DNA of 64,000 bases from Pseudorasbora parva (Eukaryota; Chordata; Actinopteri; Cypriniformes; Gobionidae): contig NC_090187.1 of assembly GCF_024679245.1 (NCBI RefSeq), forward strand, positions 28,450,815 to 28,514,814, read 5' to 3'. Both the position numbers and the translations under genes were made by a program. The notes below the pieces were generated by a model. It ran no database searches and was not told where the DNA came from. It saw nothing but the letters and a program-made list of their open reading frames with translations. Shown piece after piece: positions 8,500 through 19,193 of the stretch. The number at the start of each line of letters is the position of its first letter. Within the stretch, counting starts at the first letter, position 1.

Positions 8500-10337
8500 C
8501 CCCATACGGAAATGTAATATATGTCTATATATGAAATATCAATATATGCGATATATGTGATATATAAAGTAAAAACATATATGAAACATATTAGAAATTG
8601 GAACAATTCCATATATTGACATATATATGTATCCCATATATTATATATGTTAATGTATGTATAAAACATATTTTGACATATAGGTCTTATATATGAAATA
8701 TCCTAATATGCTCATATAGAGTACAAACATAAATGCACATATATGCACAGCATCAGAAATTCCATATATTGACATATATCTTTAGTCCACATATTATATA
8801 TGTTTAAATTATATATGTGACAAATCATTATCACTGTCAAATGCTGTAGAGTCTTAAAATCTATACTATGTATAAAACAAATGACATTTAAAATATAAAA
8901 TATTTATAATGTTACTTATTGTCAGGTGAGGCAAGAGATGAAGGACTCAAGGGTGCAGAGGTTAATGGGCTTTTTATTAGACTTCAAAAATAAACAATCG
9001 AAACACAAACAAACCCCTTCATGCTTGTAACTGGCTCGTCTTAGTTTTTTATACAATAAGAAATACTCAAAAAAACGGGAATTCACTTTTGCCAATAGTT
9101 TGTGTTCAAACTAACTGTAAGATTCTGAGGGAGTGAAAATAAATTATCTATTTAACCACTGAATGAGATAAAGTTACAATTAGCACATGGACAGAAATCC
9201 AAGACAGCATTGTGAATATCAAAGGTCAACACTATAAGTAAACAAATAAACAGTAAATCAATTCCAAACTCAAAATACTAGTGATACACAAACAAAAAAC
9301 AGTACCAAACAATTCAAAATGCCCTAGAGGGAAAAGGATATACAGTCTGCAATGCAAGTCTCTTGAGTGTTGTAGAAGTCCTAGCAGGCAATGAAGATAT
9401 ACAATCCTAAATCCTAGATTAGGCACTGGCACAATCCAACACAGGTCAGAAGTAGGTATCAGTGCATTTAAGCCCCATAACAGAGTCCTCTGCAAGCTTC
9501 TCTGCAAACTTCCAAACACTATGAATTAAAATTTTTATGGGTACATAAAAATGTGCATTTGAACAAGATTGAAAAGCATTAGAATGTACAATTCACTTAA
9601 CTCTCAAACACAATGTGATTCCAGGCATTTTCACCCATGCTCCACTGCCATGCCTCTCCTCTATGCTACTCGTAACCTTAAAACCACTTCCTCCCTCTGT
9701 TGCCCTCTAGAGGACAGGATGAAAAATGTCACCCATGTACCAGAGTAACCGTTACATGCTACACAGAACAAAACATGAAAGTACACGCAATGGCTATGAT
9801 GAGCACAAGCCGCATGCTAAACAAACAACCCTAAACACATGGACAAAAGAGTGTATAATGCCCAAGCAAAACTAGATGCTCACACGAGACCAAGCGAATG
9901 CTCAAACTGTACACTTACAACGGGGAGAAAAACACACATGGAGCTTTTAATGTCCGAAGCCTGAACCAAAACCAAATTATGAAATGCCAGGATTCAAACA
10001 CCACTATATAAATCCATATAAAATCCAATACAAGCATACTGAATGTTTGCATATATTATGTTTAAATAAACTTACATATATAAATTCGACATATATTGTT
10101 TACATATATGGCATTAACATACAGTACCATATAAAAAATCATCATATAAATAATTTTAATATATGTATATATAATAATTATTCTATGGGTATTTCATACA
10201 TGGTATAAACCTATATCTTCATATATCATGAGAATGTATATATGCGCTAATAATGTATTGCCTTATATGAAACATATATGACATCACTACTCGGATATAG
10301 GGACATATATGTACATATATTACATTTCCGTATGGGG
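8500..10337. mobile_element. AT-rich terminal-inverted-repeat insert inside Tc1
   Basis: Perfect 25-bp terminal inverted repeats: CCCCATACGGAAATGTAATA at 8500 and its complement ending at 10337. The flanking arms (8525-8900 and about 9985-10312) are composed of ATATATG-type motifs. The middle (about 8916-9980) is a different, less AT-rich sequence that looks like a later insertion. Removing 8500-10337 rejoins GGCCAG with CCTGCA and restores the transposase reading, so the boundaries are exact and there is no obvious target duplication. No transposase is visible and the superfamily is unknown. Confidence 0.75.
8916..9755 (-). repeat. Possible solo LTR inside the AT-rich insert
   Basis: The sequence departs from the surrounding ATATATG arms at about 8916. 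It starts TGTCAGGTGAGGCAAGAG, carries AGGGTGCAGAGG and an inverted polyadenylation-type TTTTTATT at 8971, and ends near GTAACCGTTACA. GCAAGAG and AGGGTGCAGAGG also occur at the corresponding end of the Gypsy LTR at 30279, which suggests a related minus-strand LTR. GTTAC occurs on both sides (8911-8915, 9751-9755) but the ends do not fit TG...CA and a duplication at the same time. Uncertain. Confidence 0.3.
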
Positions 10338-10350
10338 CCTGCAATCCATT

Positions 10351-10765
10351 TACTTTTTTTAAATCCCCATAAATCTCAAGCAGTGTCTCAGAACAAGCCG
10401 TTTGTAGAGTTTTGGCAATGTGACGTTACATTGTACAGGCCCCACCCACAAGTGTTGATGGACTCCGCCATTTTAGCACAGACCCCACCCTCAGAGAGCT
10501 GTACACAGTCCCACATGTTTATCTCTTCGCCAGAGCATTAACAGCAGCATTCAAGTAAGAAATTTGTTCTTAATAAAGCTACTAAAGTTATTCAGTCAAA
10601 AGCAGTGAGTGATTTTTTTTATTATTTATCTTCTGTTGTTTGATTCATATTAATGGCATACAGTATTTTAACTGTTTATTTGGTTTAATTTTTGAGAATG
10701 ATTATATCTGACAACTAAGGAAAATCCAAAATTAAGTATCTCAGAAAATGTTAATATTACTTAAA
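10351..10765. other. No gene seen
   Basis: Mixed-composition DNA with CCCCACCC stretches at 10440-10500 and AATAAAG at 10572. It could be the worn 3' part of the adjacent Tc1 or another repeat. Nothing coding is recognised. Confidence 0.4.
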
Positions 10766-11150
10766 GGGCACTATTATGCCCCTATTATGACAACTATTAT
10801 GCCCCTTTTTACAAGATGTATTATAAGTCTCATGTGTCCCCAGAGTGTCCTTGTGAAGTTTCAGATCAAACTTCTTAACAGATAATTTAATATACCATTT
10901 TCAAAATGCCAATTTTGTGGTTGAAGAAAAATTTGCTGTTTTGTGTGAATCTCATTTAATGCAAATGAGCTGCTGTTCCCCACCCCAGGGCGGAGTCTTC
11001 ACAGCTCGTGAACATGAATGAAAACTGAAACATGATAAATCTGTTTGTTTCAACCATAATCGCGGACATGCTCATGTGACATTGCAGTTCTTTATCATCA
11101 TGAAATATTATCATCTGCATTCATTTTAAAGCCTTATCGCTTTCATCTTA
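10766..11150 (+). repeat. Degenerate MITE-like repeat
   Basis: It begins with AAAGGGCACTATTATGCCCC and continues with AAGATGTATTATAAGTCTC, TGTCCCCAGAGTGT and TGTGAAGTTTCAG, the end structure of a common cyprinid non-autonomous DNA element. A diverged inverted copy of these motifs lies at 16710-16955. The far end is not clear. Family assignment is from memory. Confidence 0.5.
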
Positions 11151-11400
11151 CACACACACACACACCAGACACATGCGCACAGAGAGCTGGATGTCGGGGC
11201 ATCTGTGAATAGGCTATTAAACTAGACTAGTTATTTTTCATTGTGTTATTGCTATTAATTAAATACCCACAAGGTTAAGACAGAAACACAAAAAGTTCAC
11301 ATGAAAACATCTGATTATGGCTGTGGACGTATGCAGCAAGTACTGTAAGTTACACAAATCGTCTCTATATTAGATATGTGTGATGTTACTAGAGTGAAAG

Positions 11401-11516
11401 CAGTGTAATATGTATCGCAGATCAAGTCGGAGGATTGGTTTGTCACCATAGACCTCAAAGATGCGTATTTCCATATCTCCATCCTTCCACATCACAGTTT
11501 CTCAGTGTAATATGTA
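11401..11516 (+). other. 92-bp DIRS RT fragment flanked by 14-bp direct repeats
   Basis: Bases 11411-11502 are identical, 92 of 92, to 4283-4374 of the DIRS RT gene (the stretch coding VTIDLKDAYFHIS). They include the frame-damaging CACAGTTTCT end found in this particular DIRS copy. The fragment is flanked by CAGTGTAATATGTA at 11401-11414 and again at 11503-11516; the last four bases of the left repeat overlap the fragment as microhomology. There is no poly(A), terminal repeat or other DIRS sequence. Confidence 0.9.
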
Positions 11517-11533
11517 AAACCTACTGCTATAAA

Positions 11534-12611
11534 CACTCATCTAATATATTATTAGGAACACCATACTAATACTGTATTTGACCCCCTTTCACCTTCAGAA
11601 CTGCCTTACTTCTACGTGGCATTGATTTAACAAGGTGCTGAAAGCATTCTTTAGAAATGTTGCCCCATATTGATAAGATAGCTTATTGCAGTTGATGGAG
11701 ATTTGTGGGATGCACATCCAAGGCACGAATCTCCCGTTCCACCACATCCCAAAGATGCTCTATTGGGTTGAGGTCTGGTGACTGTGGTGGCCATATTAGT
11801 ACAGTGAACTCATTGTCATGTTCAAGAAACCAATTTGAAATGATTTGAGCTTTGTGACATGGCGCATTATTCTGCTGGAAGTAGCTATCAGAGGATAGGT
11901 GCATGGTGGTCATAAAGGGATGGACATGGTCAGAAACAATACTCAGGTAGGCTGTGGTATTTAAACAATGCCCAATTGACACTAAGGGGCCTAAAGTGTG
12001 CCAAGAAAACATCCCCACACCATTACACCACCACCACCAGCCTGCACAGTGGTATCAAGGCATGATGAATCCATGTTCTTATACTGTTTATGCCAATATT
12101 CTGACTCTACCATCTGAATGTCTTGTCTGAAATCAAGACTCATCAGACCAGGCAACATTTTTCCAGTCTTTAACTGTCCAATTTTGGTGAGCTTGTGCAA
12201 ATTGTAGCCGTTTTCAAAGTTGCTCTTCTATCAGCTTGAATCAGTCGGCCCATTCTCCTCTGACCTCTAGCATCAACAAGGCATTTTCGCCCACAGGACT
12301 GCCGCATACTGGATGTTTTTCCATTTTCACACCATTCTTTGTAAACCCTAGAAATTGTTGTGCCTGAAAATCCCAGTAACTGAGCAGATTGTGAAATACT
12401 CAGACCGGCCCATCTGGCACCATCAACCATGCCACGCTCAAAATTGCTTAAATCACCTTTCTTTCTGACATTCAGTTTGGAGCACTGGAGATTGTCTTGA
12501 CCAGGACCACACCCCTAAATGCATTGAAGCAACTGCCATGTGATTGGTTGATTAGATAATTGCATTAATGAAAAATTGAACAGGTGTTCCTAATAACCCT
12601 TTAGGTGAGTG
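11534..12611 (-). mobile_element. Tc1-type transposon, minus strand
   Basis: Short terminal repeats CACTCATCTAATATATTATT on the left and the inverse ...GGTTATTAGG.../CCTTTAGGTGAGTG on the right, with TA beside the right end (12612-12613). It is the same family as the plus-strand copy at 51046-52233. At 1078 bp it is shorter than that copy (1188 bp) because of internal deletions. Confidence 0.85.
11566..12465 (-). pseudogene. Tc1 transposase, broken, catalytic Asp lost
   Basis: Read on the minus strand it begins with the remnant RKKGDLSNFERGM (the ATG seen at the same point in the other copy is lost), then GLSISQSAQLLGFSGTTISRVYKEW (helix-turn-helix) and RKCLVDARGQRRMGRLIQADRRAT. A deletion near 12190 and several frame changes follow, then GVMVWGCF/MFSWHTLGPLVS. 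The second catalytic motif reads FQQNNAPCHKAQ: codon 11869-11871 is AAT where the family has Asp. NPIEHLWDVVEREI carries the Glu, and the frame ends at TAG 11566-11568. It is inactive both by frame and by active site. Confidence 0.85.
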
Positions 12612-12613
12612 TA

Positions 12614-13766
12614 CAAGTTTCACTTTTTGAATGGAATTTGTTAAATAAATACATTTTTTGATGATATTCTAATTATATGACTAAACTGGGATAAAACGTT
12701 TTTTTATTATTAAAAAAATACATAATCTTTGATATCAAGAGTAAACACACACATAATTGTTTTCAAATTTGCATGCTTAAATTTTTTTTTCATTTCGTTG
12801 GCAACTAAATGATTTTACTTCATTTGGGCCATGGAAGACTTTTGGATCTGAAAGAATGGAAATAACATTCTCATTTTATGAGAATCTACTTAATGAGCAG
12901 ATTTCCAGGAACAAATGGTGCTCATAAAAAGGCTGGACAGCTGTTTATCAGCGGCAGCCTTGAGTCTGGACAAGATGGTTCTTTGATGTGCTCTAGGCCT
13001 CCTCTGCTCTTTTCTTAAACACCATCGGGAGGGTGTAAATGATTTGAAGTGCTGTAGTATGTTGTACTTGATTCCTGCTGATCCTGCTCTCAAGTCGTTA
13101 TTAAACTCTTCTACCTCTCAGCCCCTGCTCGTTCTCTCTCGTTGTCTCTACCCCTCTCTCTGTTACCAGCTAGGTTAATTAAGTGAGTAATTCAGCTTGG
13201 AGTTCCTCTGGGCTTTCAGGTAGAGAAAATTGACTTGAGCCTTTTATTTCAAGAAAACTGGCGAGAGCTTGCACATCAATAACAGCCTGAAGCCTCTTGG
13301 TGAGCAACTTTTACATCCCACAAACAAGAGCAGCTTTGCGGCCCTTAATGACCTCAGAATGTCAGCAGTTTATGGTTTTCATGTGCTTACGAGCAACTTT
13401 TTTTTTTAAACTCATGTTGTCTCAGCATAATCTGAAATGTCGATGAAAGCATTTGTAGGATAGATAGATCATGTCGATTTTCGTAGTCATTTTCAATTTG
13501 AAGTCCATTCAAATTAAATGTAGTTAAAAGTAAAGCTAACCCACCAGTATCTTAAGAACTCTTTTTTTAAATTTAAAGAATAGTATTATTTTAAATGGAC
13601 TTAAAACCCTTGTTTTAGGTTCAAATTCTTGGTGCAATTTGTAGATAGGGTTTCAAACTGATCCTAATTGGATTCAATACAATGAATCAAAAATCAAAAA
13701 AAGTAGGAACAACAAATGTGGAAAAGCCTTTATTAACACCATGCGGATTACTTTTCAAATGGATGG
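12614..13766. other. No gene seen
   Basis: Ordinary AT-rich DNA with TTTTTTT runs. A stretch at about 12900-13100 is somewhat less AT-rich but has no convincing exon, and 13120-13170 is a CTCTCTC-type pyrimidine tract. No repeat family is recognised with confidence. Confidence 0.5.
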
Positions 13767-14150
13767 TGTCACAGATCAGCCAGGCACTCTCACTTCCACC
13801 ACACAGCGATCGTACCTGTCATCAATCACCTCATCAGCAGCGCACTATATATTCACCCAGCTCAACTTAAGTCAGTGTCTGGCCTTGAACTAGGAAAGAC
13901 TCTTACCGGATCTCCTTGGTTTTCCCAGAGTGTGTTCCTGTCGTGTGTTGGCTTTTGTTACTTGCCTCTCATCTCAGCTGCTGAGGTGTCTGTTTCTCTA
14001 TCTCCATGTACCTTTTGTAGGTAAAGTTATTGATCTGCCATCTCTCTCCGTTATTCAAGTGCAACTATACCACCCCATTCTCTGCCGGGTTCCCTAATAA
14101 AGTGTGTGTTTGGATCTTCACTATCCTTGTCCAGTGTGTATATCCTGACA
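13767..14150 (+). repeat. Solo LTR
   Basis: It starts TGTCACAGATCAG and ends ATATCCTGACA, so the ends TGTCA/TGACA are inverted. It is flanked by the near-duplication GATGG (13762-13766) and GATAG (14151-14155). Inside are a TATA-like ACTATATATTCACC near 13846 and AATAAAG at 14096, about 50 bp before the 3' end, in the order U3-R-U5. No internal retroelement coding sequence adjoins it, consistent with recombination between two LTRs. The retroelement clade is not determined. Confidence 0.65.
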
Positions 14151-14155
14151 GATAG

Positions 14156-14640
14156 ATACACTTGGGCTTCAAATTTTGGATCTGCCATTCACTCCCATTA
14201 TAATGTTTGGATTAGCCAGGACATTTTTTAATATAACTTTGATTGTATTCGTCTGAAAGAAGAATTTTGCATACGCATAGGATGACTTCAGGGTGAGTAA
14301 ATCGAGGGCTAATTTTCATTTTTGGGTGAACTATCCCTTTAAAAGCTAAGTGTATATTTAAACCATTTTATTAAATATGTATCTATTTATCCATCTTTAT
14401 CTTCTCTGTTCTGAGCACCTGAGCTACTGAAAAATCTGGTTGGCGTTACAACTTTTAGTTAGTTCCTTTGCAGTGAAAGTAATTTGTAGCCTACATGTGG
14501 ATCATTTCTATGCAACCGCTTTTATGTTTTGAGAATGTTGTTCTTGTAAGTTACATTATTTATTCTCATTGTGCTGGTTTTTAAAAAAAAATCCCCCCCA
14601 CAATATTCCATATTGGCATTGTAACAGTTGCTCCTGTCAC
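14156..14640. other. No gene; one MITE end
   Basis: 14310-14345 (TTTTCATTTTTGGGTGAACTATCCCTTT) is one end of the hairpin MITE family seen complete at 40905-41653. The rest is AT-rich and not recognised. Confidence 0.5.
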
Positions 14641-14671
14641 ATCCTTTTTCCTGGCTCACTGTTCTTCAATG

Positions 14672-14805
14672 CAGGAGAAGGTCACGGGAGGCACGTGCAG
14701 ATGCTGAAGCTGTCCCGCGAGAGAGCGGCGTTCACTGGATCCCGCTGCCTGTTCCGCAAACAGCAGTCAAGCGTGTCTAACAGGAACAGGGACTTGATGC
14801 TGTGA
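14672..14805 (+). other. Possible terminal coding exon
   Basis: A GC-rich island in AT-rich surroundings. A pyrimidine-rich run ending TTCTTCAATGCAG (14661-14673) resembles a splice acceptor. The frame after it reads about 43 codons (GEGHGRHVQMLKLSRERAAF... to ...SNRNRDLML) to TGA at 14803-14805. I do not recognise the protein and cannot see partner exons. It could equally be a chance frame in a regulatory island. Confidence 0.2.
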
Positions 14806-14824
14806 CATAGCCCACTTTATTTAG

Positions 14825-14827
<3 letters not shown>

Positions 14828-14857
<30 letters not shown>
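14828..14857 (+). repeat. (CA)n microsatellite
   Basis: About 15 uninterrupted CA units followed by GAGAGAG. Confidence 0.95.
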
Positions 14858-14860
<3 letters not shown>

Positions 14861-15360
14861 AGAGAACATAGCTGATCAGCTCTAAAAGGACAGGTGTTCT
14901 GCAATGACGATTGTTGTGTGAATTGGGTTGACAGGTGTTCACTATAACATCTAAATATTCATCGAAACAAAGCTGGTGAGAATGTAAAAATTAAATCTCT
15001 TAAAGGAAGTTTTCACAATTGACGATAATTTCATTTACTGATACTTTCATTTACTGACTCTCATTGTGTGCCTGCATCATTTTTCAAATCAGAAAATGTA
15101 ATGAAGTTATTGTTTATATGGATATAATGATATAGTGACTGTCGACTAGAAGGAAAAAAATTAAAATCACTTTGATGAAATTAAATGCATGATGAAAGCC
15201 TAAATTTAATCAGTCCATCATATAAAATGATGGTGTCTCTTCAGGAAATTCGGACTAAACCCCTCAATTCATATGGATTTGTTTCATGATCTCTTTATGA
15301 ATGTTTTGAAATTGGAAGTTGCATAGACTTTCAACGGAGGGACAGAAATCTCTCAGATTT
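14858..15360. other. No gene seen
   Basis: AT-rich DNA without a recognised repeat or coding frame. Confidence 0.5.
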
Positions 15361-15475
15361 CATTAAAAAATATCTTTATTTGTGTTTCGAAGATGAACAA
15401 AAGTCTTACGGATTTGGAATGAAGTGAGGGTGAGTAAATGAGGACAGAATTTGTATTTTTGAGTGAACTATCTGC
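15361..15475 (-). repeat. Single arm of a hairpin MITE
   Basis: TCTTTATTTGTGTTTCGAAG through GTATTTTTGAGTGAACTATC matches the right arm of the fold-back MITE at 40905-41653 (ATCTTCATTTGTGTTCTGAAG ... TTTTTGGGTGAACT). The other arm is absent here. Confidence 0.65.
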
Positions 15476-15549
15476 TGTTCACGTTAGCTCAGGTCCATTA
15501 AATAATATTAACAGATTTGAATGCAACGATGATTTCACTGTTTTCCTGT

Positions 15550-15680
15550 CAGTTAGTGTGTAATGTTGCTATTGGAGCATAAATAACATCTGCAAAGTTA
15601 TGACGCTCAAAGTTCAACCAAAGAGATAAATTATTTTAAATAAATCGCTTAAGGACTGCAACAAACTCTGAAAAGAACTA
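15550..15680 (+). repeat. Partial copy of the 42-kb MITE
   Basis: AGTTAGTGTGTAATGTTGCT, then GAGCATAAATAA...CTCAAAGTTCAA, is the same sequence as 42000-42085 inside the complete element at 41959-42572. The terminal repeats are missing. Confidence 0.65.
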
Positions 15681-15734
15681 CAACAAGCGTCGGTAGTGAC
15701 ATCACTACCCCTAAAATTGACATGCAAAAAATGG

Positions 15735-16255
15735 GGTGTGGCAGGGTATTTCTCAAACGGAAGGCTGCATCCTACCAAGAGTGCATCCTTCCTAGTCCCG
15801 TACCTTTGTAGTCCCTTGAGTCCTCCTCAGCAATTAAACACTAGAATGAGACGTTCTAGTAAGTGTGCATGGCTACGTCCCACATGTTTCTGCCCCCACA
15901 GTCACTGCACAAAAATACTATTAAAATGTAATTTAAAAAAAATACTTTGTATTACAAATCTTTAGGTTTTGTTAATGCAATACAGGGGATGACAGCCGTC
16001 TGCATTCTCCCAGTTTTGGCAGTTAGGTATTAGTGATTACAGCAAAACAAAAAACTATGCTTTCATATACCAAAACATTATTTTTGTCTCACATTTCATA
16101 ATAAACTCAGACAAGCTAAGCACTGACTCATTTTATTTTCATGAAATGAAATGCATGCAAAGGATTGTGGGTGATTTAAGGCGGTTAAGGAGACATCCGT
16201 TGCATCCTTCAAAATGAAGGACATGAAAAGAAGGCTGCTTTCCAATGATCCCTCA
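15735..16255. repeat. Diverged repeat with GCATCCTTC-type inverted ends
   Basis: The left part has AAACGGAAGGCTGCATCCTACC, and the right part has CATCCGTTGCATCCTTC and AAGGCTGCTTTCCAATGATC. The motifs recur at 29640-29800 (GGAAGGATGCAGCCTTCC). I read it as a worn non-autonomous element; the boundaries are approximate. Confidence 0.4.
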
Positions 16256-16709
16256 AATTGAGATGGCCTTCAGCGACGTTTGATGGCGTGGCAGCCGAGA
16301 TTTGCAGTCTTCATTGAAACACCCGCCATGTCGAGAAGAGGAAGAGTTGTTATAGTAGAGCATATTTAGTAGTCGCTCAAGCTGTCGCATCCATCTTCCA
16401 CATATATTGCAATGCAGTAGCATGTCATAAAAGCAAGATGACAACATACATTATAACTGTAAATAAACTAAACTATACCTTTTCTGTCGTCACACAGCAA
16501 GTATTCTCTGGCTCTGAAGGTATCTTACAACGGTTTCCACACAAGTTATGTATAGATTATTATGACAGATTATGATAATCAAAGATTTGAAGATAGTTAA
16601 CTCAACATCAACTACATTAATTCATCAACTAACCATTCATAAAGGTCCTGTAGCATTCTATGTTGTCTGTTTGAACATTAAAGTCTGAACAGTTCTGGAC
16701 CTTTTCAGT
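16256..16709. other. No gene seen
   Basis: Unremarkable sequence; 16253-16447 has an open minus frame without any recognisable protein. Confidence 0.5.
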
Positions 16710-16955
16710 GTGTGTCTGTGGAGCTGCTAACTTCAGCTCTTGAAGCTCCGCCCTGGGAGCAGCAGCTCATTTGCATTTAAAGGGACCCACACAAAAGTTA
16801 TGTGTCATAGCTGAACCCTCTTGCTTACCCTCAAAAAGTGGCAAATTTAACACAATCGGAAAAAAATTACACAGGGTATTTTGAGCTTAAACTTTGCATA
16901 CACACTCTGGGGACATCTTTTAAAATGAGCCGTTATTGGACCCCTTTAATAATGT
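16710..16955 (-). repeat. Degenerate MITE-like repeat (inverted relative to 10766)
   Basis: It contains CTCCGCCCTGGGAGCAGCAG, CTCATTTGCAT, GGGTATTTTGAGCTTAAACTTTGC, CACTCTGGGGACA and GACCCCTTTAAT. These are reverse-complement counterparts of the motifs at 10766-11150. Confidence 0.5.
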
Positions 16956-17489
16956 ATTATTAAATGATGAAATTAAAATGAACTAAATGAACCATATTAT
17001 TAATTATATTATTATAATTAATAATATTTAATAAATATTTTTTCACTGTTAGTTTGTTAACTAATGTAATTAGGTGAACATCATTTCACACTGTAAACCC
17101 AAATAAGTTGGCAAAACAAAACAAAAATGGAGGTAATAAGCTGAATTGGCAGATTTTTATTTTTACTTGTATTTTTAAATTGCTCTTAACTATAAATATT
17201 TGAGTAAGCTAACTCAAACATTTTATTTAAAATTATCAGTAAATACTAACTTGCTAATTGGTAGCTCAAGTCTTTGAAATTATTAAGCATATTGCTGAGT
17301 TAGTACAGCAATATAGAATATTCCACATACCTGTGCTCCTGGTCCACCATGATGGTAATTGTATGTCAAGTTTAATCTTAAATCCAGGATTAGGTGCTTC
17401 TACATCATGTACATGTTATACAATAACATGTTATTCATCTATCATTTCCCTCTACATTTTCAGACAGGAATGTTGTTAAAGGATAAGTG
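16956..17489. other. No gene seen
   Basis: Very AT-rich, with TAATTATATTATTATAATTAATA around 16990-17030; nothing else is recognised. Confidence 0.5.
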
Positions 17490-17885
17490 AAGTTTTTATT
17501 GACAAAATTTCGGGAGGAGCACGTGCAGATAATTAAACCTGACTAAACACAAGTGGAGCACGCTCAGATAATTAAATCTAATTAAACACAAGTGGAGCAC
17601 ATCAAGCTAATTAACGATAAGAGGGGTGTATATATACAGCAGATTTACCTTCTTTCGTTGACCATTTTCATTTTAGCATCCCTCCACCACCCCATCTCCT
17701 CACTTGATTCTAACAAACTCTTATTAGATGTCAACACAATCTATAATATACTTCAGTCCAGTTCTAGAGTATCTCTATCACGGGAGGTACTCTGGGTTCG
17801 GGCCAAATTCCGAGCCCGGCGCCCTCCCCCGGACAGCACGCCAAATACGCATAATCTTTACTCTATTTAATTTGATGTAAGTGTG
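17490..17885 (+). repeat. Dispersed repeat, copy 1 (second copy at 24905)
   Basis: It shares with 24905-25290 an ordered set of motifs: AATTTCGGGAGGAGCACG near the start, a TATA-like TATATACAGCAG, TTACCTTCTT, GCATCCCTCC, then a GC-rich hairpin-like block and CAAGCCAAAT/CACGCCAAATACGC near the end. A 25-bp unit (CACAAGTGGAGCAC...AATTAA) is repeated at 17550-17615. The order of TATA-like box and downstream GC block suggests an LTR or a composite element; not assigned. Confidence 0.5.
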
Positions 17886-19193
17886 AACTAGTGAAACAAA
17901 ATATGTCTTACTTGGCAAAATCACAGTGACCAATATAGTTTACTGATATAACATAATATTAATGTAATATATTTTTTTGCAATATCTGCATTAAATTGCA
18001 AACTGATGAGTGATAGATTTAACCATAACATATCAGTTAGGTGTATACAATAATTTAACAAAATTATATAAACCAAGCAAACCTTATGGTAAAGTGTTAC
18101 CAAATAAATATGTCTGCACGCAATGAACAGGCCTTCATTTTGCAAGTCTCTAATGTCTAGAATCCGGATCAGCAGGATGAGGAATATTTCATATGTGAGG
18201 AAGATTCTGTATTCCATGTGTTGGTTAGCTGTTAGCCTCTAGAGCTTTGAGGTGGTACACAGAAGCCTTTGATGCTTGAGATCCAGCTCCCGGAAGAGAT
18301 CTTCAATCTGTCTTTCTGATGTTTAGCAGCTTCAGTACCTCCTGATAAAGGTTCTTTGCCCGGAAATCCATAAAGCATTATGCTCGGGTGATGAGAATTC
18401 CTAGCACTGCCCCGTTGACCATCTACTGATAAGGTATCTCTGCCATGTCTGCAGTATTTCAGTTGTGTCTTCTCTTAATTAGGTTGCTATCTGTGCTATC
18501 CACATACAACCTGCACAAGTGCTCTGAATGTATACTCAGAAGGAAATGTGACCCTGTGCTGGACCATAAGGATCATAATCTAAATCACAGAAAGATAAAC
18601 ACAGGTGAAGCTTGTGAATTTGCCCTGCTAGATCGAAGAAGATAGAGAAAATTGACCCACATGTGCCCTACACGTGTAAGTCCATGATGTAGTGTTTGTG
18701 TAGCGCAGCTGATTCCATTCTCAGGTAATGTATAAAAGTGTGTGTATACACTACTTGTTACGTGTCGCTGTGATAAAGCACATAAACTTGAGGAATAAAA
18801 CAAAAAGTATTTAATCATAAACCAAAAATGGAACATTCAGGAGACAGACAGGGTACATCTCACAACAAAATGTTTACAAAGCAGAACTGAGAAAACTAAG
18901 GACTTATGCTGCCTTCACATGCTTTCAAAATGTCCAAATTCCCACTTCAGAAGTTCTAATTATTAACTTGTTGCATTGAAGTGCTTTGTGGTCAGAATGA
19001 ACAGGAATCATGGAGGACACCAGGGGCCAGATTTACCAAACAGGGCAAATTAACGTTAGAACGTAAATCTATAAAAGCGTGATGGGAGTGGACAGTTCTA
19101 CGTGTGATTTACTAACGTAGTGCAAATTAAAGAACACAGACACAGCCGGATTGTTTACATAATGACCAACGCAATCTACCAGATAGAATCTGG
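17886..19193. other. No gene seen
   Basis: AT-rich DNA. 19025-19170 (GGGGCCAGATTTACCAAACAGGGCAAATTAACG) looks like a worn dispersed repeat. No coding region is recognised. Confidence 0.45.

Larger units (their letters stand above)
7650..10350 (+). mobile_element. Tc1-type transposon, second family, interrupted
   Basis: From about 7660 (CAGCTGGAGGACCAATTTGC) the sequence follows the leader and transposase gene of a fish Tc1 family. The gene is split at 8499/8500 by an inverted-repeat insert and resumes at 10338 as CCTGCAATCCA. After that similarity fades within about 20 bp, so the 3' part of the transposase and the right terminal repeat are missing or too diverged. I do not see a clear left terminal repeat, because the MITE at 7131-7647 lies directly upstream. 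Confidence 0.75.
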
